32,441 nt of DNA from an uncultured Clostridia bacterium (GCA_947627065.1 CANQUN010000017.1:1-32441); one strand, 5' to 3'. Shown: positions 23,255-32,060, numbered from the stretch's first letter. Made by a program: numbers and translations. Notes: generated from the sequence alone by a model not told the origin.

Positions 23255-25480
23255 ATGAATCGTTGTTTATTAAGCAGAAATTTTGACGATTTTATCAAGG
23301 CGGACAGTATGGCGATTTTGGGCGAACTGTGCGAAAATTATCATGGTGAGGCCCTGACTACAACGCGCGAGGCGTGGAGTGGTGAGATAACCATCATGAA
23401 AAGCGTCTTGACATCATTCCCAAGCATGGACGGGCAAATAATTTTCGAGTATGACATTCCCAGACTCGGTAAACGGATCGACGTTGTTTTGCTGTATAAA
23501 GGCATTATTTTTTGTCTTGAATTTAAGGTTGGCGAAACGAAAATTTTGGAGAATGACATCGATCAGGTGCTCGATTATGCGCTTGACTTGAAGAATTTCC
23601 ACAAGTTCAGCCACGACCACATCATCGTGCCCGTTCTGATTGCCACAGAACACAAAAGTTCTTGTGCAAGGTACACCTCTGTAAACCAACAAAGCCTTTT
23701 TGCCGAGCAACAAAGTTTTTTTACAGAAAGTCAGAATACTCCCCAAAAGGATCTCAACCATTCCGTGCAGATCAGTGTGTCGGTTTATGACGATAAAATT
23801 GTCAATCCATTGACCTGTGGAAAAACCGGAATCGTCGACATAATAAAAAAAGTGCTGGATCGTTTCCCCGACGAACCGCCCATTGACCCCAATTGGACTA
23901 TAAGTCCGTACGCGCCAACTCCAACCATAGTTGAAGCGGCAAGAGCGCTGTATGAAAATCACAGTGTAGAAAACATAACCCGACACGAGGCAGACAAGGT
24001 ATCTACAGATAGGACGATAGCGTATATACTTGATGTGATTCACAAGAGCAAGGTCAATCGAAAGAAGAGTATATGCTTTGTTACGGGTGTGCCGGGCGCA
24101 GGCAAGACGTTGGTGGGACTTGACGTTGCCATAAAACAAACTTATCAGGGTGGCGACGAACCGGTTGAGGACGAAGGAGCCGTTTACTTATCCGGCAACG
24201 GACCGTTGGTGGCGGTGTTGACCGAAGCGCTTTCTCAGGACAATTATAAAAAATGCCAGAGCAAAGGTCAAAAGAAAAAACTTGTCGATTCCCGCCGGGA
24301 AGTTGCAGAATCAATACAAATAATACACCGATATCGCGATAATATGCTTGCAAAAATCAAGAACCCGGTGGAAAATGGAATTCTTGAAATAGATCCCCAA
24401 AAGGCCGTAAAGGTAGAAAAAGCCGGGTTTGGAGAAGTTGAACATGTGGCCATATTTGACGAAGCGCAGCGTTCGTGGACACACAAGAGACTTGCCGATT
24501 ATCTAAAGCGTGGCGGCACTTATGGCAATAAACTAAAAGTTCCAAATTTTCCCGTGTCAGAAGCGGCATTTTTAATCTGGTCGCTCGATCAAAGAGAAGA
24601 TTGGGCAACGATAATTTGCCTTGTTGGCGGCGGACAGGAGATCAATACGGGAGAAGCGGGAATTTCCGAATGGATCAAAGCATTAAATGAAAAATTCACG
24701 AATTGGGATGTATATATTTCACCCAAATTGACAGAACCGGAATACGCCGAGGGCAAGGTTAACGAGTTGTTGAAAGATAATCCAAACGTAACGTATTCCG
24801 AAAGTTTGCACCTTGGCGTATCTCTCCGTTCATACCGTGCGGAAAAGTTGTCGGCTTTTGTTCACGCGGCATTGTCGTTCGACCAAAAAGCGGCACAACT
24901 CTACAACGAAATCAAGGAAAAATACCCCATTGTTTTAACGCGAGATATGGCAAAAGCCAAGGCGTGGCTTCACCAAAAAGCCCGCGGCTCAGAGAGGACG
25001 GGTGTGCTGGTTACAAAGGAGTCGGCTCGCTATAAACCATTGGTACATCTTCTGCCATCTGGTGATGAAAATGCCGTGCATTGGTTTTTGGAGGACAAAA
25101 CAGACGTGCGGTCCTCAAACTACCTTGAAGATGCGGCGACCGAAATTCAGGTTCAGGGTCTCGAACTCGACTATACATGCGTGTTGTGGGACGCGGATAT
25201 GCGTTGCATAAACAACAGATGGCATTATTATAGATTCAACGGCCGGGACAAATGGGTGCAGCAGACGGCTACCACCGAAAACAAGCGGGAACTCATGAAA
25301 TACATGCTTAACGCATACCGCGTTTTATTGACCCGTGCACGTGCCGGAATGGTGATTTGTGTGCCGACGGGCAACGCCAACAAAACACCCGGTGGCTTTT
25401 GGGAGGATAGCACCCGCCTACCCGAATTTTACGACGGAACCTATCAATATTTTAAGTCCCTTGGACTCGATGAAATATAA
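23255..25480 (+). CDS. DUF2075-family nuclease-helicase
   Basis: A 741-aa cytosolic protein. The N-terminal 170 residues hold a PD-(D/E)xK nuclease-like core (Asp 76, Glu 89, Lys 91 in DVVLLYKGIIFCLEFKVGE). A superfamily 1 helicase of the DUF2075 group follows: Walker A GVPGAGKT (278-285), Walker B AIFDEAQR (399-406), then VQGLELDY (about 636) and LLTRARAGM near the end. Such nuclease-helicase fusions recur in defence islands, but a repair role is possible. SD GGGGAGG sets the start. Its promoter is a near copy of those before the DUF4011 helicase and the 153-aa gene. The next gene starts 36 bp later without its own visible promoter. Confidence 0.87.
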   Translation: MNRCLLSRNFDDFIKADSMAILGELCENYHGEALTTTREAWSGEITIMKSVLTSFPSMDGQIIFEYDIPRLGKRIDVVLLYKGIIFCLEFKVGETKILENDIDQVLDYALDLKNFHKFSHDHIIVPVLIATEHKSSCARYTSVNQQSLFAEQQSFFTESQNTPQKDLNHSVQISVSVYDDKIVNPLTCGKTGIVDIIKKVLDRFPDEPPIDPNWTISPYAPTPTIVEAARALYENHSVENITRHEADKVSTDRTIAYILDVIHKSKVNRKKSICFVTGVPGAGKTLVGLDVAIKQTYQGGDEPVEDEGAVYLSGNGPLVAVLTEALSQDNYKKCQSKGQKKKLVDSRREVAESIQIIHRYRDNMLAKIKNPVENGILEIDPQKAVKVEKAGFGEVEHVAIFDEAQRSWTHKRLADYLKRGGTYGNKLKVPNFPVSEAAFLIWSLDQREDWATIICLVGGGQEINTGEAGISEWIKALNEKFTNWDVYISPKLTEPEYAEGKVNELLKDNPNVTYSESLHLGVSLRSYRAEKLSAFVHAALSFDQKAAQLYNEIKEKYPIVLTRDMAKAKAWLHQKARGSERTGVLVTKESARYKPLVHLLPSGDENAVHWFLEDKTDVRSSNYLEDAATEIQVQGLELDYTCVLWDADMRCINNRWHYYRFNGRDKWVQQTATTENKRELMKYMLNAYRVLLTRARAGMVICVPTGNANKTPGGFWEDSTRLPEFYDGTYQYFKSLGLDEI

Positions 25481-25516
25481 CAGATGAAACAACAGTTTCC
25501 CTTTGGAGCATAGACA

Positions 25517-27616
25517 ATGAAAAACAAAAAAATAATATTATTCACAGTAATTTTGTCAATTGTAGCTGTGCTTGTGTCGTACGGCATAAACGGACCGTCA
25601 AACGCAAGCAGTACGAGCGATTCTCACAACACGGCCGATTCCCAAAGCGAATTTACCTTTTCGGCAACCGAATTGCCCGATGAAAGCAAGTCCTATCCCG
25701 AATCTCACGATGGTAAAAACTATTACGTTTCCGCTGACGGAGGATTTGAGGAGGACGGTGCGGACGGTTCTATAGATAGGCCGTTCAGTCTTGAACGTAT
25801 CAGGTGGTTTTCAAGGGACAAAGCGGAAGATGCAGAGCCGTTCTTCAAAGCGGGCGACCAGATTCTGCTTAAAAGAGGGGACGTCTTTACGACCAATCTT
25901 GAGTTGAATTATTGCCGCGGCGAGGATGGCAACCCGATAACCGTCGCTTCCTACGGAGATTCGGACAAGCGTCCCATAATTGAAATTACCGACAGAAGGC
26001 TCGGTGGGTCCTATCAGTTAAACGAAAACACGGGTTCTCTTGCGGGTGTCATACTCAACAGATGTTCAAACATCGTAGTGCGGGATTTGGAAATAAACAT
26101 CAAGTGGAAATCAAGGAAAAGTTCGCTTGCTTTAAGTGCGGGCGGAATAAGCGCCGAGTACGACAGAGTAGGAGAGCGCAAGTACAAAAACATATACATG
26201 ATAAACAACGTCATTCATTCCGAATGCCCCGATACAGAAAACCCTTACGACGCCAACACCTTTGGAATCAAGGTAAACAGTTATGAAATTTCTTACGAAA
26301 CGACACCCGACGACTTTGTACTTCGGGGAGTGTACGTCGAGGGTAATCACGTTTACAATGTCGGCCGCACGGGAATCGTTGCACACGGCTGGATACAAAA
26401 CGACAGCATGCCGCAGATAAAATTCACCTGTTTTACCGACGTTCATCTGGATAACAACGTCGTTCACGACGTTGGTACCATCGGGATATATGCGGGCGCA
26501 ACCACGGGCTGCACCATGAACCGCAACCTCGTTTACAACACGGGGATGTACGTGTGCGACCTGCAGGCCGAGGAGGACCCGCAGGAAGGCGAGGGCGGAT
26601 TGATGTCCATGTGCCTTAAAGACGGAGAAATAAAGTACAATGTTACTTACAACAATCATCGTCAGGGAATCCTCAACGACGGCATAGGCATTGATATCGA
26701 TTGGGACAGTTCGGATATTGTTGTCGGATACAATCACGTTTACGGTTGCGATGGCAGCGGCATAGGCACAATGGCAAATTACAACTGCAAAATCGTGGGC
26801 AACAGAGTGGAGAACAACCGTATAATGACCAACCATCCGGGGCAAATTTCTGTGTGTGATTTTGTCCCGTTTGGAGATGCGGGCGCCAAAGCGCGCGAGT
26901 ACATCGCCAACAATTCTCCCGACCTTCTCACGGTTAAAAATCTCGAAATTGCCGAAAACTTCATCTCTGCCGCTCCCGAAAACGGAACGGGTGTAAACCC
27001 ATCATTCCCAAACAAGAGTATGTTCTATTGCAGAAGAGGCAACGGCGTGGGAAATTGGAGTGGAAACAGTTTTCACGACAACCATGTCGCGTATACGGGC
27101 GACGGCGGCAATTTCTTCTACAACCTGATAACAAACGAGAACAACGACCTGCAATTCACCGTCTTTTGGGATAAATTTTATAAAAATCAATATTTCGCAA
27201 AAACTCTGTCGCCGTTCAACTGTCTGGATGAAACGGCATATACCCTGCATGAAGGCGCGTCGCTCGTCCCTGTCTGCACGGACTTTGCCAGCTGGGCAAA
27301 GCGCGATCTGAACTCGACATTCAAAACCTACGCTCCGGAAGATCAACCCGGCAAGCCCTCAAATGTAAAAGTGGAATTTAAGGACGGAATATTGACCGTA
27401 CAGTGGGATAAACCGAGCGGAGACATCTGGCATTACAATGTTTACAAGACCGTCGAAGATGAGGAGGTAAACTATCGAAATCTGTTGGAACAGACAAAAT
27501 CTACCTCCTTCAAATTCACCCCCAAAGAGAAAGAGGAGTTTTACATAATCGTTCAGGCAGAAAACAACATGGGCGTGGCGGGTGAACCGCTCCGTGTCAA
27601 AATTTCGCTCAAATGA
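25517..27616 (+). CDS. Secreted parallel beta-helix protein with C-terminal Fn3-like domain
   Basis: A 699-aa exported protein. The signal or anchor helix is at residues 6-24, then a Ser/Thr/Asp linker. Residues about 65-560 fit a right-handed beta-helix of the pectate-lyase type: recurrent coils such as NIVVRDLEINIKW, GVYVEGNHVYNVGRTGI and DVHLDNNVVHDVGTIGIYAG, with Asn ladders. Members of this fold cleave or bind polysaccharides; the catalytic residues cannot be assigned. Residues 612-699 resemble fibronectin type III (PGKPSNVKVEF...LTVQWDKP). GGAG lies ten bases before the ATG. It follows the nuclease-helicase by 36 bp and may be read from the same transcript, though a functional link is unlikely. 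Confidence 0.85.
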   Translation: MKNKKIILFTVILSIVAVLVSYGINGPSNASSTSDSHNTADSQSEFTFSATELPDESKSYPESHDGKNYYVSADGGFEEDGADGSIDRPFSLERIRWFSRDKAEDAEPFFKAGDQILLKRGDVFTTNLELNYCRGEDGNPITVASYGDSDKRPIIEITDRRLGGSYQLNENTGSLAGVILNRCSNIVVRDLEINIKWKSRKSSLALSAGGISAEYDRVGERKYKNIYMINNVIHSECPDTENPYDANTFGIKVNSYEISYETTPDDFVLRGVYVEGNHVYNVGRTGIVAHGWIQNDSMPQIKFTCFTDVHLDNNVVHDVGTIGIYAGATTGCTMNRNLVYNTGMYVCDLQAEEDPQEGEGGLMSMCLKDGEIKYNVTYNNHRQGILNDGIGIDIDWDSSDIVVGYNHVYGCDGSGIGTMANYNCKIVGNRVENNRIMTNHPGQISVCDFVPFGDAGAKAREYIANNSPDLLTVKNLEIAENFISAAPENGTGVNPSFPNKSMFYCRRGNGVGNWSGNSFHDNHVAYTGDGGNFFYNLITNENNDLQFTVFWDKFYKNQYFAKTLSPFNCLDETAYTLHEGASLVPVCTDFASWAKRDLNSTFKTYAPEDQPGKPSNVKVEFKDGILTVQWDKPSGDIWHYNVYKTVEDEEVNYRNLLEQTKSTSFKFTPKEKEEFYIIVQAENNMGVAGEPLRVKISLK

Positions 27617-27769
27617 GAAAAGTAGATTTCACGGCTTATTCCAAAGGCTAAAAGATGGCAAATCCGCTGCTGTAAATTCAAAATGAAAAGTGGCCATGTA
27701 GTCATAAAACCTCGAACAGGAGAATATTCGCTTCACTTGAAAGCGACCCGAAAAGCAACTTAAAAATGC

Positions 27770-27900
27770 AAAAAGTCGCCTATTTCCCACAAAAACGTGG
27801 TGTTTCGGCGATTTACACCTAAAACGACACAAAGAGCACCTCAAAACGATGCCAAAAATACAATAAACCCCCTTTTTCTCACAAAAACACGATATTTTGT
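27770..27900 (-). repeat. Two copies of the dispersed TTTGTGAGA motif
   Basis: Copies at about 27771-27796 (variant GTTTTTGTGGGAAATAGG, then CGACTTTTTG, minus strand) and 27866-27893 (GTGTTTTTGTGAGAAAAAGG, then GGGTTTATT). They fill most of the gap between the beta-helix and SGNH genes; no terminator or promoter is obvious in 27617-27930. Confidence 0.6.
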
Positions 27901-27930
27901 GGAAGTTACACCCTCGACGGAGATGAAAAA

Positions 27931-30216
27931 ATGACAAAAAAATTCAATCGGAAAATATTCGTAATCTGCCTCTCGTTAATTTTGGTCATTGCCCTTTCGG
28001 CAACCTCGCTTGCCATAATTTTTACCCTCAGGCAAAAAGAACCCGCGAGTTATGATGCGTATACGGGTTACGATGGATATATATGGTACGGACCTCGCCG
28101 GTCAAACGAGCGTTCGGACGAGCAGGTAGCGGAAGCCGACGCGTTTGAACACACTCTCGAAGTTGCAGACGTCATGGCCGCGTATTTTTCAGGCGGTTAC
28201 ATCGACCTTGCAAACAGTTATGCGGCACTTTTGCCACACTACAAAAAGTATTCCCAAACCGTGATTTTCTCGGACATGCAGATAAAGAACATCACCGTCT
28301 TTGCGGGGCGGGCCGGGACTCTGGACGTGGGCGTTGCAGATATCGCAAACGTTGTAAATTCGCGCGCGACGGGTCAGCCCATGCAGACGGAACACGTACA
28401 TACATTTTCGGTTAAGCGCGGCAAAACGTCAATTTCCTTTGAAACGCCGCTTCGTGTCGGCACGCACCAGACGCTCGTGCTTGGCGGCAACGATTCGGTC
28501 CCGCTCTATTACGCAAAAGATATTCCCGTGGACGACGAAGCGGGCAATTTTACACATATAGACGGTTTGTCTCACGGTGAACTGTTGCAAAATTCGGGCG
28601 GCGGAAACTACCCCGATACGCTCGCCATCGAGGTAAAAGTGGTTACCCAAGAAGAAAAACCCGTCTTTGCAGATCTGCGCGGTCAAGTCAATAGTGCCGT
28701 CGGCAACCTTTCCACCATGAAAAACACGGCCGACAACTCGTGGGGAGCGTACATATACAACGACGAAAACCTCTTTTCAGGCAAGACCATCACAAAAATA
28801 GGCGTGCCTGTTAAAACGCTCATGCAGGTCAACGGCCGCACGTATCTCGATCTTTATCTCATCGATTCATTTGAAAAACCCACGAGTCCCGACGCAGTTG
28901 CCGCCAGAAATTTCGAGGGTGATACTGCGGGAGCTCAGGAATTTTTGAACGAACACCGCACGTCTGTCCCTCTGGAAATTACGGCGGAAAACCTCAACGC
29001 AGAGTTTGAAAATCTGGCGCGCCAAAACGACGGCGGCTACGGGTGGGTGTATTTCGACTGTCATATCGAGGTGGGTAAAACCCAAACCCTCGCCTTTGGC
29101 GGAGGCTCAAACGGGGTGAGGTGGTGCTTTTTGAATTCGACCTCGGACGGCGTTGACCTTACTACCAACTCGCAGTTTAATAAGTATAAAATAATCGGTA
29201 AAGTGGGCAACGGAATGCACGGTTATGACGGAAATCCCGATTTTCAAAATTACATGTTCTTCGACGTTTACTATCTGGAAAACTACACGCTCGAGTCTCA
29301 GATTGAAATGTTGAACAGCATGGAAAACGCGGCCTCGGGTCTTGGCAAATTGCGTGAGGTTCTGTCCGGCAAACAAATTTCCATTCTCGGCGACAGTATC
29401 AGTACTTACGAAGGCTATTCCAACGAATACGAAACGCAAAACAGCGACATTAAGGGAAATGGCCGGTGGAAAGAACCCGCCGTCGGGCACGACGATGTTG
29501 GCAATAAACAGATGTATTTTGAAGATAAAACAGGTATTTACGACAATGAATACAACAATAAAACAAATTTCAAACAGACGCTCGACGTCCCTTCGGTCAG
29601 CGATACGTGGTGGATGTCGACGATAGAGCGGACAAACATGAACCTTTGCGTCAACAATTCGTTCGCAGGTGGACTTATAACCGATAATGTTACCATAAAG
29701 CGAAGCGCTCAACTTCACGACAACACCTACGGAGACGACAAAAATCCGGGGCAAACAGGGGAGATTTATCCCGATATCGTCGCCATTTATATGGGAACCA
29801 ACGACTTCAACAGCAGAGGGAACGTCGAGCCGGACGCCTTCTACAACGCTTACAAGCGAATCATTCTCAACATTTTCAAAAATTACATGGCGCATTCTCC
29901 GGATTTGAAGATCTTTGTGTTCACCCTTCCGCCGAGCATCGCGGGCGAATCCAAATGGTGCAAGGGGGATGATTACAACGGACTCGACGAGGTGGCTTAT
30001 ACCCAAAATCTTCAACGTTTCAATGACAAAATAAGGCAGATTGCGGCAGAAATCAACAATGTAGAAGTCGTTGATCTGTTTGAATATTGCAACATGACAA
30101 GGGCCGAAATGCACGCCTTTGCAAACGATGCCATTCACCCAAACGCCGCAGGCATGAACCTGATTTCCAACTGTTTCATTTCTACCCTCATCACCTCCTA
30201 CGGCTGTGATGTGTGA
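27931..30216 (+). CDS. Membrane-anchored SGNH/GDSL hydrolase
   Basis: A 761-aa protein with an N-terminal membrane anchor (about 9-33) and an outer part. Residues 40-470 seem to hold repeated beta-sandwich units; two share the pattern VGxxQTLxxGG (LRVGTHQTLVLGG and IEVGKTQTLAFGG). From about 480 is an SGNH esterase domain with block I ILGDSIST (Ser 489), block II NNSFAGG, block III MGTNDF (Asn 624) and block V DAIHPNAAG (Asp 733, His 736), so the catalytic set is complete. It would remove acyl groups from surface or external polysaccharide. GGAG lies nine bases before the ATG. It pairs logically with the beta-helix protein upstream. Confidence 0.9.
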   Translation: MTKKFNRKIFVICLSLILVIALSATSLAIIFTLRQKEPASYDAYTGYDGYIWYGPRRSNERSDEQVAEADAFEHTLEVADVMAAYFSGGYIDLANSYAALLPHYKKYSQTVIFSDMQIKNITVFAGRAGTLDVGVADIANVVNSRATGQPMQTEHVHTFSVKRGKTSISFETPLRVGTHQTLVLGGNDSVPLYYAKDIPVDDEAGNFTHIDGLSHGELLQNSGGGNYPDTLAIEVKVVTQEEKPVFADLRGQVNSAVGNLSTMKNTADNSWGAYIYNDENLFSGKTITKIGVPVKTLMQVNGRTYLDLYLIDSFEKPTSPDAVAARNFEGDTAGAQEFLNEHRTSVPLEITAENLNAEFENLARQNDGGYGWVYFDCHIEVGKTQTLAFGGGSNGVRWCFLNSTSDGVDLTTNSQFNKYKIIGKVGNGMHGYDGNPDFQNYMFFDVYYLENYTLESQIEMLNSMENAASGLGKLREVLSGKQISILGDSISTYEGYSNEYETQNSDIKGNGRWKEPAVGHDDVGNKQMYFEDKTGIYDNEYNNKTNFKQTLDVPSVSDTWWMSTIERTNMNLCVNNSFAGGLITDNVTIKRSAQLHDNTYGDDKNPGQTGEIYPDIVAIYMGTNDFNSRGNVEPDAFYNAYKRIILNIFKNYMAHSPDLKIFVFTLPPSIAGESKWCKGDDYNGLDEVAYTQNLQRFNDKIRQIAAEINNVEVVDLFEYCNMTRAEMHAFANDAIHPNAAGMNLISNCFISTLITSYGCDV

Positions 30217-30429
30217 TGTAATCTTACAATTTCCTCATCGTCCCTACAACGAGTATCCATACATTGTTATCGGCATAAATTCTTTGTAATCTCGCGCCGG
30301 TGAGGATGCAACTAACTAAACTCCGCACAAACGGAGGCCAAACCGCGCCCGCCAAGCCCGCACAACCCGGGTAAACCTGTGCAAAATACACCCCATGCTC
30401 CAAACCCACACCCAACAAGGCCGCCAAAA

Positions 30430-30470
30430 CTTCAAAAACCCCCTAAAACGCACAAAAAACGGCACTTAAT
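30430..30470 (-). repeat. Dispersed TTTGTGAGA motif, variant copy
   Basis: Minus strand: GTGCCGTTTTTTGTGCGTTT then TAGGGGGTTTTTG. The rest of 30217-30720 shows no gene. Confidence 0.65.
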
Positions 30471-30723
30471 ATTGCCACACTTTGCATGCTCTATATAAAA
30501 GTTTGCTTCGGCAACACCCGTAACATCCCGTCCAGCCCCGTGCATTATGTCGTCCCATAATGGTCTACAAACTTTGCCAATGCAACAGAGCGTAACCGCA
30601 GCGGTCCATTTACCGCTTATATTACACCGTTCTGTAGCTACCATGCGACTTCTCTAAACGCGCTTGGAGCAACTACACAAATTTCATTACAAAGCAGCCC
30701 ATAACAATCACATCTTATAACGC

Positions 30724-30760
30724 AAAGCCCGTGCAGAACCAAGAGGTTCGCACGGGCTTT
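30724..30760. terminator. Long stem-loop, probable terminator
   Basis: AAAGCCCGTGC-A-GAACC, loop AAGA, GGTTC-GCACGGGCTTT: 16 paired bases with one bulge. Lies downstream of the leftward 96-aa gene. Confidence 0.75.
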
Positions 30761-30775
30761 GTGCTTATCTAAAAG

Positions 30776-30902
30776 TGTCGATAATGTGAGATTTAGGGGA
30801 CTTTTACTTTTCAACCAGCTCGCTCCCGCCAAGTTTTTCGAGCAAATTCGAAGTCTCGAGAAAGGGGTAATCGATAAATGCAATGGGTTTAGGGGACTTT
30901 TA
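30776..30902. pseudogene. 3' relic of a 96-aa-protein-like gene with two dispersed-motif copies
   Basis: Read leftward, 30869-30813 gives ETSNLLEKLGGSELVEK and a stop, like the C-terminus of the adjacent gene. It is followed by TAAAAGTCCCCTAAATCTCA (a motif copy at 30780-30806). A second copy (TTTAGGGGACTTTTAC, plus strand, 30888-30903) abuts the stop of the intact gene. The pair looks like a partial duplication of the gene's 3' end with its trailing motif. Confidence 0.5.
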
Positions 30903-31193
30903 CTATTTGGTCTGTTCGATTTCGCCGAACTTATCAAGTAAAGCCAAAATCTGAGGAGGGAGCTTTATGTCAACTCCGTGGCTCGCGAATTGGGCGAGCA
31001 TTGCGGCGTACGAGTTCAACATTTTCGCGCAGGTGGCAATCGTTTTGTCGCCGTATTCGCCGTAACAAACGACAAGCGTTTCCATCGCGTCGAAAATGTC
31101 CTCGAGACGGGGCGAAACTTCCTGCATGCACGCCGACAGTCTGTCGGCGTCGAACTTCAAAAGACTGAAATCACGTTCTTTTGAATTAGTCAT
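30903..31193 (-). CDS. Small helical protein of 96 aa, unknown function
   Basis: Not recognised. The product (MTNSKERDFSLLKFDADRLS...) is helical, soluble and acidic in the middle, with a C-terminal amphipathic helix LPPQILALLDKFGEI. Support for being real is good: AGGAG eight bases before the ATG, a clear sigma-A promoter (31240-31268) and the TTTGTCGAAAT box 13 bp before the -35. Relics of its C-terminal coding part appear at 30813-30869 and about 23052-23094, so it belongs to a family that has been duplicated and lost in this genome. Confidence 0.72.
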   Translation of the reverse strand: MTNSKERDFSLLKFDADRLSACMQEVSPRLEDIFDAMETLVVCYGEYGDKTIATCAKMLNSYAAMLAQFASHGVDIKLPPQILALLDKFGEIEQTK

Positions 31194-31239
31194 AATTTTT
31201 CTCCTACAGATTTTTATTTACCATTGCTGGTATGATATG

Positions 31240-31268
31240 ATTTTACCACTAATAGAAATCCATGTCAA
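31240..31268 (-). promoter_or_regulatory. Promoter of the 96-aa gene
   Basis: TTGACA (31263-31268), 17 bp, TAAAAT (31240-31245), leftward, with TGG before the -10. Confidence 0.75.
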
Positions 31269-31281
31269 GCATATTGAAGTA

Positions 31282-31292
31282 ATTTCGACAAA
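31282..31292 (-). promoter_or_regulatory. TTTGTCGAAAT box, 96-aa gene copy
   Basis: Same 11-bp box as at 12150 and 14753, and again exactly 13 bp upstream of the -35 hexamer. Confidence 0.65.
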
Positions 31293-31439
31293 AAAATTTA
31301 TGAATTTTTTGGCTTGTAAAACTTGTTTTCGCCTGCGATGAGAGACTCGATAAAATAAAAATCTAATGATTTATAAGGAATTTTGTTTACTGCTAGAGTG
31401 AAACTCTGTACGCAATTATTTTTTTCCCTTCGGGAGTTG

Positions 31440-31884
31440 ATATTCGGCGTTGTCGTTTTTGCGTGCGCATAAGTCCATGCGCTACACAATTGTTTGACTT
31501 TGTGCTACATAAAGTTGTTTAGGGCTGTAACTTCGCTGTCTTATTAAGGCACTTCAATCTCAATCATTTTTGATGGTGATTGAGTTGAACTGTTTCCATC
31601 TTATCGGCAAAAACGCAGGTTGTTCCATTGGCGAGATGAGACAGCCATAACGTAAACTGTTTTGTGGCCGAGAGAGGATATAATCTGCAACTTTCATCTC
31701 GTCACAAACGGCTCCTCGTGGCCAATGGTTTGTCTGTCAGATGATTCAAACTAAATGCAACGGCAGATGTTTTTGCGGAGTTTCTACCAACCTCGGTGTT
31801 TGCAATCAGAGCAAACAATCTCCCAACTATAAGCCACATCAAGCGGCATAAAGCAACTTTACAAATCACTTAAAAGCCGCTTCT
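31440..31884 (-). ncRNA. Candidate large structured non-coding RNA
   Basis: A consensus promoter fires leftward into about 450-580 nt with no convincing reading frame but many long-range complements. GCAAAAAC 31607-31614 pairs with GTTTTTGC 31769-31776. Inside it CCATTGGC 31625-31632 pairs with GCCAATGG 31721-31728, and inside that CGAGATGA 31632-31639 pairs with TCATCTCG 31694-31701. Separate hairpins: AAGCGGC/GCCGCTT (31841-31847, 31876-31882), TGTTTGC/GCAAACA (31797-31803, 31811-31817), CTCAATCA/TGATTGAG (31559-31566, 31577-31584) and GCGCAT/ATGCGC (31465-31482). The 3' end is not clear and may lie near 31300. It shows no RNase P, tmRNA, 6S or SRP hallmarks. Size and style recall the large ornate RNA classes (ROOL, GOLLD, OLE), but I cannot assign it. 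Confidence 0.55.
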
Positions 31885-31890
31885 TGTTTA

Positions 31891-31919
31891 ATTATAGCAA
31901 CTACTCAGGCATTTGTCAA
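31891..31919 (-). promoter_or_regulatory. Consensus promoter of the candidate RNA
   Basis: TTGACA (31914-31919), exactly 17 bp, TATAAT (31891-31896), with extended TGC: the strongest promoter in the window, pointing left. Confidence 0.85.
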
Positions 31920-32060
31920 TACCGAATCGTAAAATTTTTCACATTTTTCAAAAAATTTTTGCCGTTAGCATTTTTACGCGCAACCGCCGTGCGTGTTCAA
32001 CGATCCGTGTTTTTGCGTTCGAAGGTTGCAAACAAGGAGGCACCAAGCAACTTTTATAAC

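Noticed and set aside
29107-30138. Leftward 343-aa frame inside the SGNH hydrolase gene
   Set aside because: Antisense shadow; the sense frame has all catalytic blocks.
31298-31489. Leftward 63-aa frame in the tail of the candidate RNA
   Set aside because: No SD, biased composition, and it falls in the structured RNA region.
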